Assembly (NCBI GenBank): GCA_040752295.1
Contig: JBFMFE010000322.1
Span: 4,797-68,796 of the forward strand
Source: JBFMFE01 sp040752295
Lineage (GTDB): Bacteria > UBP15 > UBA6099 > JBFMBQ01
DNA length: 64,000 bases
Direction: 5' to 3'
A program made the position numbers and the translations under genes. Shown piece by piece: positions 7,739 through 15,586 of this stretch (positions are counted from its first letter, which is position 1; each line of letters opens with the position of its first letter). The notes under the pieces are model-generated. The model ran no database searches. It was not told the DNA's origin and saw nothing but the letters and a program-made list of their open reading frames with translations.

Positions 7739-9196
7739 TCAGCTTTCTCCCGGTTCGGGGATGCCCGCCAGCTCGCGGGCGAACCGCTTTTTTTCCTCGA
7801 TGTTTCCCCTGCGCAGGATCATAAGTCTCTGCGCCTGCGGCGAGCCGGCGCCGTGCATGGACTCGGTGAGCGTCGTGCCGCCTGTCATGCACTCGATCAG
7901 CCTCCCGATGCGGATACGGTGTTCCGCCGGAAAGCCGTTTTTCGATTTGAAGTACTTGTCAATGAATTTTCCGAGTTTCGGGTGATTCATATCCCGCTCG
8001 GAGGGCGTCGTCGCGATGAAGCCGCCGGCTACGTCGTGCACGAGCCTCGCCACTTCGTAGACGAAGCGCGTGGTGTTCATTTTCACGACGTTGGCGAGCA
8101 GCCTGTCCGCGACGTAGGCGCCCGATGGTGTCGGCGCGCCCTCGTACGAGCACGCGAGCGAGCATGAGTGAAGCGTTTCGGCGAGGTGGATCATCTCCGT
8201 GACCTTGTCGCGCACGTGGGATGCCCCGTCGGTTCCCTGGTACTCTGCGACGAGCGCGGCGGCGCCGATCATCACGTCGCAGATTCCCGCCTTGCAGCCG
8301 CCGTAGTTCTGGCGGTGGGCGGTCGCGAACCGGTCCACGAACGACCCGGAGAACCGGTGTTCGCCGCAGAGGAAGACCCTTTCCCACGGGACGAAGACGT
8401 CCTCGAAGAATATCGCCGCCTCGCCGCCCACCGGTCCGTAGGCTGCGTTTCCCAGGTCGAGTGTCCCGTTCTCGGCGCGCCGCGCGTCGTTCGTCTGCCG
8501 CCCGAAGACCATCACCACGCCGGAGGTGTTCGCGGGTATCGAAAAAGAAACGGCGAAGTCCTTTTCCTCCTCCCCCATCCCGGTGGTGGGCATGACGAGC
8601 ACGTCGTGCGAGTTCACCGCGCCGGTTATGTGCATCTTGCATCCGCGCACGATGACGCCGTCCGCGCGGCGTCCGGTCACACGGACGAACATATCGGGGT
8701 CGGTCTGCTTCGAGGGGCGCAGCGAGCGGTCGCCCTTCGCGTCCGTCATCGCGCCGGCTATCATGATGTTCTCTTCCTGCACGTGTTCGAGATAGTTCCT
8801 GAGCCGCTGGTGATACTCGGTCCCGAGTTCGCCGTCTATTTCGTACGTGACGCTGTAGAGCGTGTTCAGTCCGTCGTGCCCGACGCACCGCTGGAAACAA
8901 CTGCCGGTCTTCCGCCCCATCGCGCGCATCATCTTCACCTTGGCGACAAGGTCGTCAGTGCTCTGGTGGATATGGGTGAACCTGCTGATCTTTTTTCCGG
9001 TCAGGTGGGATTTTGCGGTCAGCAGGTCTCCGAGTCCGGGGTCCCCGGTGAGATCGTAAAGGAGCGCCGCGCAGTTCACGTGGGGTCTGGTGAAAGGATT
9101 CGTCGTCACGTCGTCCACCTTCTCGCCGAGCACGTAGACCTCGGTTCCGAGCGCTTTGAGGCTCTGCCTGTAATCGTCGCCCGTCTTTATCTTCAT
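7739..9196 (-). CDS. abfD: 4-hydroxybutyryl-CoA dehydratase / vinylacetyl-CoA isomerase-like
   Basis: A 485-residue flavoprotein of the 4-hydroxyphenylacetate 3-hydroxylase family. Four residues match the [4Fe-4S] ligands known from Clostridium aminobutyricum AbfD (Cys99, Cys103, His292, Cys299) in identity and spacing: C100, C104 (SCFQRC), H294 and C301 (HRQNYGGC). Plain flavin hydroxylases lack this set, so dehydratase chemistry (4-hydroxybutyryl-CoA to crotonyl-CoA) is favoured over oxygen-dependent hydroxylation. It is first in its operon, behind a good promoter. The dehydrogenase and thiolase at 11.7-14.1 kb could take the product on to acetyl-CoA, though no crotonase is in the window. 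Confidence 0.85.
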   Translation of the reverse strand: MKIKTGDDYRQSLKALGTEVYVLGEKVDDVTTNPFTRPHVNCAALLYDLTGDPGLGDLLTAKSHLTGKKISRFTHIHQSTDDLVAKVKMMRAMGRKTGSCFQRCVGHDGLNTLYSVTYEIDGELGTEYHQRLRNYLEHVQEENIMIAGAMTDAKGDRSLRPSKQTDPDMFVRVTGRRADGVIVRGCKMHITGAVNSHDVLVMPTTGMGEEEKDFAVSFSIPANTSGVVMVFGRQTNDARRAENGTLDLGNAAYGPVGGEAAIFFEDVFVPWERVFLCGEHRFSGSFVDRFATAHRQNYGGCKAGICDVMIGAAALVAEYQGTDGASHVRDKVTEMIHLAETLHSCSLACSYEGAPTPSGAYVADRLLANVVKMNTTRFVYEVARLVHDVAGGFIATTPSERDMNHPKLGKFIDKYFKSKNGFPAEHRIRIGRLIECMTGGTTLTESMHGAGSPQAQRLMILRRGNIEEKKRFARELAGIPEPGES

Positions 9197-9280
9197 GCCG
9201 CCCTCCCCGTCCGGAAACCTGTACCTGCGTGGTTTCGCCCGTTTTTTCCCCGCATTTCCGTGGGATTGTTCATTATTTAA

Positions 9281-9308
9281 AGTATATAACCCGGAAACGG
9301 GGCGGCAA
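9281..9308 (-). promoter_or_regulatory. Sigma-70-type promoter for the abfD-like operon
   Basis: On the minus strand: TTGCCG (9308-9303), 16 bases, TATACT (9286-9281). The predicted start is about 78 bases before the ATG at 9196. The -10 matches consensus in 5 of 6 and the -35 in 4 of 6. Confidence 0.5.
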
Positions 9309-9334
9309 CACCGCAGTTTAACGCTCCGGCAACG

Positions 9335-10591
9335 TCAGCTGTCCGCGGTCAGGGCGTAGTCGGCGTATGGGGTGGGTCCCTTCGGCGCGTCTTTCCAGTA
9401 GTTCTTCCAGCCGGGATGTGTGACGTACCATATCGGCGGAAGCTGCCCGTTGCGCGCGTACCATTTCAACGTCGCGTACATTCCCGTCTCGGGGTCGGGG
9501 TACTTGAACTCGTAGCCGGTTGCTTTCAATTTTGAGTTGTCGAACCGGTTGTCGAAGAACATATAGGGTATTTCGTCCTTTTCCACGTTGTACAGCGGGA
9601 GCCTCACCCCGTGGGGCATCAGCTTTCCGAATGCGAGGACCATGAGCATCGGCATTTTCAGGAAGGGAGGGCGGACGTGGAGGGCCCTGGCGACCCTTAC
9701 CATTGAGTCCTTCGTCGTGCCGGGGCGGTCGTCCGCGACGTTGAACGATTCGCCGTTGATTCCGGACCTGGGCGATCTCATTCGTTCGGCGAGGTGGAGC
9801 GCGGCGCCGACGATGTCGTCCACGTGGACGTAATGGGCTATGTGCTCTCCGGAGCCGGGTATCGGGACCACGGGAAACGCGAAGCTCCACGACATGGGAA
9901 CGAATCCCTTCGCCAGCCCGTAAGCGCTCCTCGGTCCGTAGACCGCCGCCGGGCGGAGTGCCGCGACACGAAGCCCCTTTTCAACGTAGGAGAGCGCCAT
10001 CAGTTCCTGTTCCCACTTCGAGCGCGCGTAGTGGTTCATCGGGTTCTTCGGGTGAGTCTCTGCGATAAGCCCTTTCACGCGCGGTCTGCCGTAGACCATC
10101 GCCGTGCTCCACACGATTGTGGCGTCGGGCGGCTCGCCGGCGTCCATCGCCACGTCGAGCAGGTTCTTCGTGCCCATCACGTTCACGTTGTACAGGTGCT
10201 TCCACGGCGCGCTCAGATTGAACACCGCCGCCGGGTGGAAGAGATACCGCACCCTTTTTTTCTTGAAGAGCGCGCGGAGCGATTCTTTCTTCGCCAGGTC
10301 GGCGGGTATTATTTCGAGTTTTACGCCCCCGAACCTTTTGTGGTTTTCCTCGATGTACTTTTTTCTTTCCCGCACGTACCGGAAATCCGAGTTTTCGAGG
10401 TCGGTGGCGATCACCGAACAGCCCTTTTCCGTGAGAAGGTCCACGGCTGTCGAGCCGTTGAATCCCGCCGCTCCAGTGACGAGAACGGTGCCGTTTTCTT
10501 CCCCGCTCCGGGGCGTCCCCGCCCTTTTCGCCGCCTTCTTCCTTCCGGGCGCCGCCGGATGTCGCATCTTGTCTGAGGTTCCTTTCGCCAT
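9335..10591 (-). CDS. NAD(P)-dependent epimerase/dehydratase (extended SDR)
   Basis: An extended short-chain dehydrogenase, about 418 residues from the ATG at 10591. The Rossmann glycine motif VTGAAGFNG and the catalytic YxxxK (HYARSK) are visible, with a Ser/Thr in VWSTAMVYG. The C-terminal half (CALRPAAVYGPR-like segment, then VHVDD) is typical of sugar-nucleotide or 3-beta-HSD-like SDRs. A basic N-terminal extension of about 30 residues precedes the fold; a later ATG eight codons in, behind AAAGGA, is an alternative start. The gene diverges from the nitronate monooxygenase-like operon. Substrate not identifiable. Confidence 0.82.
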   Translation of the reverse strand: MAKGTSDKMRHPAAPGRKKAAKRAGTPRSGEENGTVLVTGAAGFNGSTAVDLLTEKGCSVIATDLENSDFRYVRERKKYIEENHKRFGGVKLEIIPADLAKKESLRALFKKKRVRYLFHPAAVFNLSAPWKHLYNVNVMGTKNLLDVAMDAGEPPDATIVWSTAMVYGRPRVKGLIAETHPKNPMNHYARSKWEQELMALSYVEKGLRVAALRPAAVYGPRSAYGLAKGFVPMSWSFAFPVVPIPGSGEHIAHYVHVDDIVGAALHLAERMRSPRSGINGESFNVADDRPGTTKDSMVRVARALHVRPPFLKMPMLMVLAFGKLMPHGVRLPLYNVEKDEIPYMFFDNRFDNSKLKATGYEFKYPDPETGMYATLKWYARNGQLPPIWYVTHPGWKNYWKDAPKGPTPYADYALTADS

Positions 10592-10637
10592 ATAACGCCG
10601 CCGCTTTCGAACCGGCTCGAGTGAGGGCTGATGCAGT

Positions 10638-10646
10638 ATTATACCA
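10638..10646 (-). promoter_or_regulatory. Extended -10 promoter for the SDR gene
   Basis: Minus-strand TGG followed by a perfect TATAAT (10643-10638), about 40 bases upstream of the predicted transcript's start codon. No convincing -35, which extended -10 promoters do not need. Confidence 0.5.
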
Positions 10647-10682
10647 CCGGATCGCGCGTGGAAGCCCGTTCCTGCTCTGGTA

Positions 10683-10691
10683 TGATATAAT
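10683..10691 (+). promoter_or_regulatory. Extended -10 promoter for the nitronate monooxygenase-like operon
   Basis: TGA followed by a perfect TATAAT (10686-10691), with GGAGG sequences between it and the ATG at 10732. It is the mirror partner of the minus-strand promoter 40 bases away. Confidence 0.55.
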
Positions 10692-10731
10692 GCGCTCCGG
10701 CTCGTAGAACCGGAGGAAACGGAGGGACGCC

Positions 10732-11709
10732 ATGATAAAGACAAGGATAACGGAGATGTTAGGGATAAAATACCCCATTCTTCAGGGCGGGATGCAGTGG
10801 CTCGCCAAAGCGGAACTGGTGTCCGCGGTGGCGAACGCGGGCGGTTTCGGGTTCATAACCGCCGTGTCTTTTGCCTCGGCGAAGGAATTGAGGAACGAGA
10901 TCGGAAAGACGCGCGGTATGACGGACAAACCGTTCGGCGTGAACATATCCATGCTGCCCGTGATGATGCCCGGCGATATGACCGAACAATACGTTGACGC
11001 GGCGTGCGAGGAGGGGATACCCGCCGTGGAGACCGCCGGCAGGAGTCCCGAACCATACGTGGCGAGGCTGAAGCAGGCGGGAGTCAAGCTGATCCACAAG
11101 GTCCCGGCGGTGCGGTTTGCGAAGAAGGCGGAGTCCGTGGGTGCGGACGCGGTGACGATAGTGGGGTTCGAGTGCGGCGGACATCCGGGGATGGATGACG
11201 TGCCGACGTCCATACTTGTGCCGAAAGCGGTTGACGAACTGAACGTTCCGGTCATAGCCGGTGGCGGTTTCTGCGACGGCAGGGGTCTTGTGGCGGCGCT
11301 TGCGTGGGGGGCGGAGGCGATCCTGATGGGGACGCGGTTCATGGCTTCGAGGGAAAGCCCGATGCACGAGAACTTCAAGAGGTGGATGGTGGAGGCGAAG
11401 GAGACGGACACGATGATCGTGGAGCGTTCGATACGGAACGCGGCGCGCGTGATCGTCAACGACGCGGCGAAAACGGTGGCGAAAATGGAAGGCGAGGGCG
11501 CCACGCTCGAGGAACTGCTGCCCGTCATCAGCGGCAGGGTGGGGCTTGAAGCCTATCTCGGCGGCGACGTCAACCGCGGAGTCATCGCCTGCGGCGAGGT
11601 CGTCGGCAGGATAAGCGAAATCAAAACGGTAAAAGAGATCGTCGAGGGGATAGTCGCGGAGGCGGAGCAGGTGATGGAAAGGCTCGGAGGCGTCATACGC
11701 GCGAGGTGA
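10732..11709 (+). CDS. Nitronate monooxygenase / FabK-like flavoprotein
   Basis: A 325-residue TIM-barrel FMN protein of the 2-nitropropane dioxygenase family. Landmarks are YPILQGGMQW at the N-terminus, FECGGHPG (the position of the family's catalytic His), and the phosphate-binding AGGGFCDGRG and GAEAILMGTRF. The family includes nitronate monooxygenases and enoyl-ACP reductase FabK. Its place as the first gene of an operon with hydroxyacyl-CoA dehydrogenase and thiolase points to an acyl-CoA-linked redox role, possibly enoyl-thioester reduction, rather than nitronate detoxification; this is inference. Confidence 0.85.
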   Translation: MIKTRITEMLGIKYPILQGGMQWLAKAELVSAVANAGGFGFITAVSFASAKELRNEIGKTRGMTDKPFGVNISMLPVMMPGDMTEQYVDAACEEGIPAVETAGRSPEPYVARLKQAGVKLIHKVPAVRFAKKAESVGADAVTIVGFECGGHPGMDDVPTSILVPKAVDELNVPVIAGGGFCDGRGLVAALAWGAEAILMGTRFMASRESPMHENFKRWMVEAKETDTMIVERSIRNAARVIVNDAAKTVAKMEGEGATLEELLPVISGRVGLEAYLGGDVNRGVIACGEVVGRISEIKTVKEIVEGIVAEAEQVMERLGGVIRAR

Positions 11710-11744
11710 CCCGGACCGCGGCTGTCTCGACCGGGCGGTTTACC

Positions 11745-12605
11745 ATGGGCTTTGAAGTGAGAAAGACGGCGGTCGTCGGCGCGGGAGTTATGGGCGGCGA
11801 GATCGCGTACGTCCTCTCGGCGGGCGGTTTTCCCGTCATGCTGAAAGACGTGGACGCAGCCCGTCTCGAAGCGGGCGTGGAAAAGGCGCGCGCGATATAT
11901 TCCTTCAGGGTGAAGCGCCGCCGCATCGCTCAGGATGAGATGGACAGCCGGATGTCGCTCATCAAGCCCCGTCTCGATTACGAAGGCTTCGAATCCGCAG
12001 ACCTCGTGATCGAGGCGGTTCCCGAGGACCTGGAACTGAAGAAGAGGGTTTTTGCCGAACTGGACGGAATATGTCCGCCGCCCGCCGTCCTCGCCTCCAA
12101 CACGTCCGCGCTTTCGATAACGGCGCTGGCGTCGGCGGCGGAACACCGTCAGAGGATCGCGGGATTCCACTTCTTCAGCCCCGCCTCCATGATGCGCCTC
12201 GTGGAAGTGATCGGCGGCGAAAGCACATCGGAGGAAACGGTCGGAAGACTGCGCGGCTTCGCCGCCGCCATCGGTAAAACGCCGGTTCGGGTGCGTGATT
12301 CCGCCGGGTTCATAGTCAACCGTCTCCTGTGCGCGGCGATGTTGGAAGCCCTCCGTTGTGAGGAAGAGGGGCTTGCCTCGCGCGCGGAGATTGACTCGTT
12401 CCTCGTGAAACCCGACGCTGGTCTGCCGACCGGGCTGTTCAGGATGGCGGACCAGCTCGGCGTGGACCTCGTGGTTCACGTGATGGAGACGATTGAGAAG
12501 GAGCACGGCGCAAGGTTCCGCCCACCGGAAATCCTGAAGCGTCTCGTGCGGGAAGGGAACCTGGGCGTCAAGACCGGGAAGGGTTTTTATGAATATGGAC
12601 GATAG
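11745..12605 (+). CDS. 3-hydroxyacyl-CoA dehydrogenase (3-hydroxybutyryl-CoA type)
   Basis: A 286-residue NAD-binding enzyme. GAGVMG at residues 12-17 is the dinucleotide-binding loop; SNTSALSIT and the catalytic-region HFFSPASMMRLVE are classical. It oxidises 3-hydroxyacyl-CoA to 3-ketoacyl-CoA, and the next full gene is thiolase. The ATG at 11745 gives a standard N-terminus; a GTG at 11706 overlapping the preceding stop would add 13 residues. The C-terminal domain ends at about residue 286, where a 17-base overlap leads into a small frame resembling a second 3HCDH C-terminal domain. Confidence 0.92.
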   Translation: MGFEVRKTAVVGAGVMGGEIAYVLSAGGFPVMLKDVDAARLEAGVEKARAIYSFRVKRRRIAQDEMDSRMSLIKPRLDYEGFESADLVIEAVPEDLELKKRVFAELDGICPPPAVLASNTSALSITALASAAEHRQRIAGFHFFSPASMMRLVEVIGGESTSEETVGRLRGFAAAIGKTPVRVRDSAGFIVNRLLCAAMLEALRCEEEGLASRAEIDSFLVKPDAGLPTGLFRMADQLGVDLVVHVMETIEKEHGARFRPPEILKRLVREGNLGVKTGKGFYEYGR

Positions 12606-12831
12606 AAGACGGGAGATCGTGGAGCGGATACTGACAGCCGCAGCCGCGGAGGCGAAGCGGCTGGCGGGGGAGGGCGTGGCGTCGGAGGAAGACGTTGACA
12701 CCGCAATGCGGCTTGGCGCGCTTTTCAAAAAGCCACCGTTCGAATACATACGGGAAATCGGCGGCGAGGACGCCTTTGCCGAACGGCTGAAAGGGTACGC
12801 CGCAAAATACGGCGGGAGATTCAAAATCTGA
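12589..12831 (+). CDS. Small protein resembling a detached 3HCDH C-terminal domain
   Basis: An 80-residue frame overlapping the dehydrogenase gene by 17 bases in the +1 frame. Its core (GVASEEDVDTAMRLG, then PPFEYIREIGG) closely resembles the second C-terminal domain of long 3-hydroxyacyl-CoA dehydrogenases, where [GE]GVA...DID.AM+.G is conserved. It is therefore either a separate subunit made by coupled translation, or the remains of a fused domain split by a frameshift (real, programmed or a sequencing error). The ATG has no strong ribosome-binding site of its own. Confidence 0.65.
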   Translation: MNMDDRRREIVERILTAAAAEAKRLAGEGVASEEDVDTAMRLGALFKKPPFEYIREIGGEDAFAERLKGYAAKYGGRFKI

Positions 12832-12832
12832 C

Positions 12833-12856
12833 CGTCCGCGGGGACGTCCGCGGACG
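12833..12856 (+). promoter_or_regulatory. GC hairpin between the small domain and thiolase
   Basis: CGTCCGCGG and CCGCGGACG form a perfect 9-base-pair stem around a 6-base loop, beginning 2 bases after the preceding stop codon. There is no U-tract, so it looks like an intercistronic stabiliser or processing hairpin, or a protein-binding palindrome, rather than an intrinsic terminator. Confidence 0.5.
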
Positions 12857-12881
12857 TGGTTCCGAAGGGAGAGGTCGAGCA

Positions 12882-14066
12882 ATGGAGGACGTGGTAATCG
12901 TAAGCGTGGCGAGGACACCGATCGGTTCTTTCGGGGGAGTTTTCAAGGACGTGACGGCGAGCGAGCTTGGAGTCGCCGCGGCGAAGGAGGCGATAAGGCG
13001 CGCCGGGCTGGAAAACGACGCGGGCATCATCGGGGACGTGATCTTCGGCAACTGCCTTATGCGCACCGACGAGATCAACATAGGACGGCACATCGGGTTG
13101 ACGTCCGGCATTCCGTTCACGACCCCCGGCATGACCGTGCAGAGACAGTGCAGTTCGGGGATGCAGGCGATCGTTATCGGGTTCTACGAGATAGCGTGCG
13201 GCGACGCCGAGGCGGTGCTGGCGGGCGGCGTGGAGTCAATGAGCAGCACGCCGTATTACCTCAAGACCGCCCGGTGGGGCGCGCGGCTGCGCGATTCCGC
13301 CATGACGTGCGGCGTCATGGAGGGGCTGACAGATCCCTACACCGGTCTCATCATGGGGCTGACGGCTGAAAACCTTGCGGAGAAGTACGGCATCACGCGC
13401 GAGGAGCAGGACGAGCTTGCCTTTACGAGCCATCGGCGGGCGTGCGCCGCGATCGAGTCGGGCAGGTTCAGAGACGAAATCGTCCCGGTCCCGGTCAAGC
13501 AGCGCAAGGGCGACCCGAAAATGGTTGACACCGACGAGCACCCGCGCCCCGACACCTCGCTCGAAAAACTCTCCAAACTCCCGCCGGCGTTCAAAAAGGA
13601 CGGCACGGTCACCGCCGGCAACTCGTCCGGGATAAACGACGGCGCCGCCGCCGTCGTCCTCATGTCCGCCGGGCGCGCGTCGAGGATGGGTGTAAAACCG
13701 CTCGCCCGCATCGTCTCGCACGCCGCCGCGGGCTGCGAGCCGGAACTGATGGGGTACGGTCCCGTCCCCGCCACGAAAAAAGCGCTCGAAAGGGCGAGTC
13801 TCTCACTCGACGATATTCAGCTCATCGAGCTTAACGAGGCTTTCGCCGCTCAGTACCTCACGTGCGAGAAACTGCTGGGGCTGGACCGTGGGATCACCAA
13901 CGTCAACGGGAGCGGCATCGCGCTCGGTCACCCGGTCGGGTGCACCGGGGCGCGCATCGTCGTCAGCCTGATTCACGAGATGATGAAAAGGAATCTCAAG
14001 ACGGGGCTTGCGACGCTGTGCGTGGGAGGTGGGATGGGGAAGGCGATGGTGATCGAACGGGTCTGA
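12882..14066 (+). CDS. Acetyl-CoA acetyltransferase (thiolase)
   Basis: A 394-residue thiolase II family enzyme of normal length. The acyl-accepting nucleophile is C90 (QRQCSSGMQA). The C-terminal NEAFA, GHPVGCTG (His) and CVGGGMG (second Cys) motifs are all present. It cleaves acetoacetyl-CoA to two acetyl-CoA, or runs in reverse. A good ribosome-binding site (GGGAGAGG) precedes the ATG. It closes the operon that starts with the nitronate monooxygenase-like gene and is convergent with rarA. Confidence 0.95.
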   Translation: MEDVVIVSVARTPIGSFGGVFKDVTASELGVAAAKEAIRRAGLENDAGIIGDVIFGNCLMRTDEINIGRHIGLTSGIPFTTPGMTVQRQCSSGMQAIVIGFYEIACGDAEAVLAGGVESMSSTPYYLKTARWGARLRDSAMTCGVMEGLTDPYTGLIMGLTAENLAEKYGITREEQDELAFTSHRRACAAIESGRFRDEIVPVPVKQRKGDPKMVDTDEHPRPDTSLEKLSKLPPAFKKDGTVTAGNSSGINDGAAAVVLMSAGRASRMGVKPLARIVSHAAAGCEPELMGYGPVPATKKALERASLSLDDIQLIELNEAFAAQYLTCEKLLGLDRGITNVNGSGIALGHPVGCTGARIVVSLIHEMMKRNLKTGLATLCVGGGMGKAMVIERV

Positions 14067-14130
14067 CGACCGAAGCTCCGGGAACGGCGGCGCGTGATTC
14101 CACGAGACCGTCCCGCGGCGGTGTCGCGGT

Positions 14131-15549
14131 TCAGAAGTTTTTGTTCTTCCGGTTTGGGGAGGCGTCTTTTTCAGGACCGGCCTTATTGGATTTTGAGTAT
14201 TTCCGTGATTCGCCGCCGGGAGCGGAGGCGCCGTACATTTTTTTCCTGATGGATTCGAGCCTCTGGCGGATCGCCGACTCGCTTCCCATGTCCGTGGGGA
14301 CGTAGTAGACGGCGCCCTCAAGCCCCGGGGGGAAATATTCCTGTTCGACGAAGTGTCCGGGGAAGTCGTGGGGATAGAGGTAGCTGTCGGCTGAGGTTTT
14401 TTCCTTTGTGAAATCGTAGTTACGCAGGTGCAGCGGCACCGCCTCGAGGGGTTTTTCGAGGACGTCCTTTTTCGCTGATTTCAGCGCGCGGTAGGCGGCG
14501 TTGCTCTTCGGGCACGACGCGAGGAACACGCAGCAGAACGCGAGCGGGATTTCCGCCTCGGGCATGCCGACGTACTCCACGGCCGCGGAGGCGGCGACCG
14601 CCACCGAAATCGCCTGCGGTGAGGCGCACCCGACGTCCTCGGCGGCGAAGATAACCATCCGCCTGGCGATGAACTCGGGCGCCTCGCCGCCTTCAAGCAG
14701 GCGGACCATCCAGTAGAGGGCGGCGTCGGGGTTGCTTCCCCTCATGCTCTTGATGAACGCGGACACCACGTCGTAGCGGTCGGTCCTGAGGCGGTCGTAG
14801 TCCATGGCGCGGTGCGCTGCGACCTCCCGCACGTGCGCGCTCGAGATTCGGTTTCCCCTGCCCGTGAGCATGACGGAGAGTTCGAGCAGGTTGAGGAGCA
14901 CTCTCGCGTCGCCGTTGGCGAGAAGGAGGAGTTCTTCCGCGGCATCCGCGCCCAGCGCTCGCGGCGCGTACGCGCCTTCTTTCTCCAGTTGAGCGAGCGC
15001 CCTGTCGAGGAGCTTCTTCTGCGCCGGGTCGCCGAGCCTCTCGAAGTGGAAGAGGGAAATGCGGGACCTGATCGCCGGGTTGAGGACGAAATAGGGGTTT
15101 TCGGTGGTCGCGCCTATCAGCGTGATCAGACCGCTTTCGAGGTGCGGCAGGAAGGCGTCCTGCTGCGCGCGGTTGAAGCGGTGAAACTCGTCCACGAAGA
15201 GAATCGTGCGGCGCCCCGATTCGCCGAGCCTGTCGCCTGCTTCTTTCACGACGCGGCGGATATCGCTGAGCTGTGACGTCACGGCGCTGTACGCCTCGAA
15301 GTGCGCGTCGTTGCCTGCGGCGATGAGCCGTGCGAGGCTTGTCTTTCCGGTGCCGGGCGCCCCCCAGAAGACCATCGAGACGAGGAACCCCTTCTCGATG
15401 ATGAGCCGCAGGGGTTTGCCTTCGTCGAGAAGGTGTTCCTGCCCCACGAAATCCTCAAGGGTTTTGGGGCGCATCCGCGTTGCGAGGGGGTTGGCGCGAT
15501 TCAGTTCCTTCCTCATCGCCTCGTCGAAGATTCCGGGTTCCCTTTTCAC
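14131..15549 (-). CDS. rarA: Replication-associated recombination protein A (AAA+ ATPase)
   Basis: A 472-residue RarA/MgsA/WRNIP1 family protein. N-terminal LATRMRPKTLEDFVGQEHLL, Walker A GAPGTGKTS, Walker B LFVDEFHRFN and sensor GATTENP are all visible, followed by the MgsA C-terminal tetramerisation region (SFIKSMRGSNPDAALYW). It acts at stalled replication forks. It is the third gene of a run behind the PhnD-like and M23 genes, from which it is separated by 37 bases. A basic 30-residue tail extends beyond the core. Confidence 0.95.
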   Translation of the reverse strand: MKREPGIFDEAMRKELNRANPLATRMRPKTLEDFVGQEHLLDEGKPLRLIIEKGFLVSMVFWGAPGTGKTSLARLIAAGNDAHFEAYSAVTSQLSDIRRVVKEAGDRLGESGRRTILFVDEFHRFNRAQQDAFLPHLESGLITLIGATTENPYFVLNPAIRSRISLFHFERLGDPAQKKLLDRALAQLEKEGAYAPRALGADAAEELLLLANGDARVLLNLLELSVMLTGRGNRISSAHVREVAAHRAMDYDRLRTDRYDVVSAFIKSMRGSNPDAALYWMVRLLEGGEAPEFIARRMVIFAAEDVGCASPQAISVAVAASAAVEYVGMPEAEIPLAFCCVFLASCPKSNAAYRALKSAKKDVLEKPLEAVPLHLRNYDFTKEKTSADSYLYPHDFPGHFVEQEYFPPGLEGAVYYVPTDMGSESAIRQRLESIRKKMYGASAPGGESRKYSKSNKAGPEKDASPNRKNKNF

Positions 15550-15586
15550 GCGGACGTTCTCCGGTTCCCGTCCGGGCTTGAACGTT

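Noticed and set aside
11553..13091. A 512-codon minus-strand frame opposite the dehydrogenase
   Set aside because: The plus strand encodes three clear acyl-CoA enzymes here; the antisense frame has no motif.
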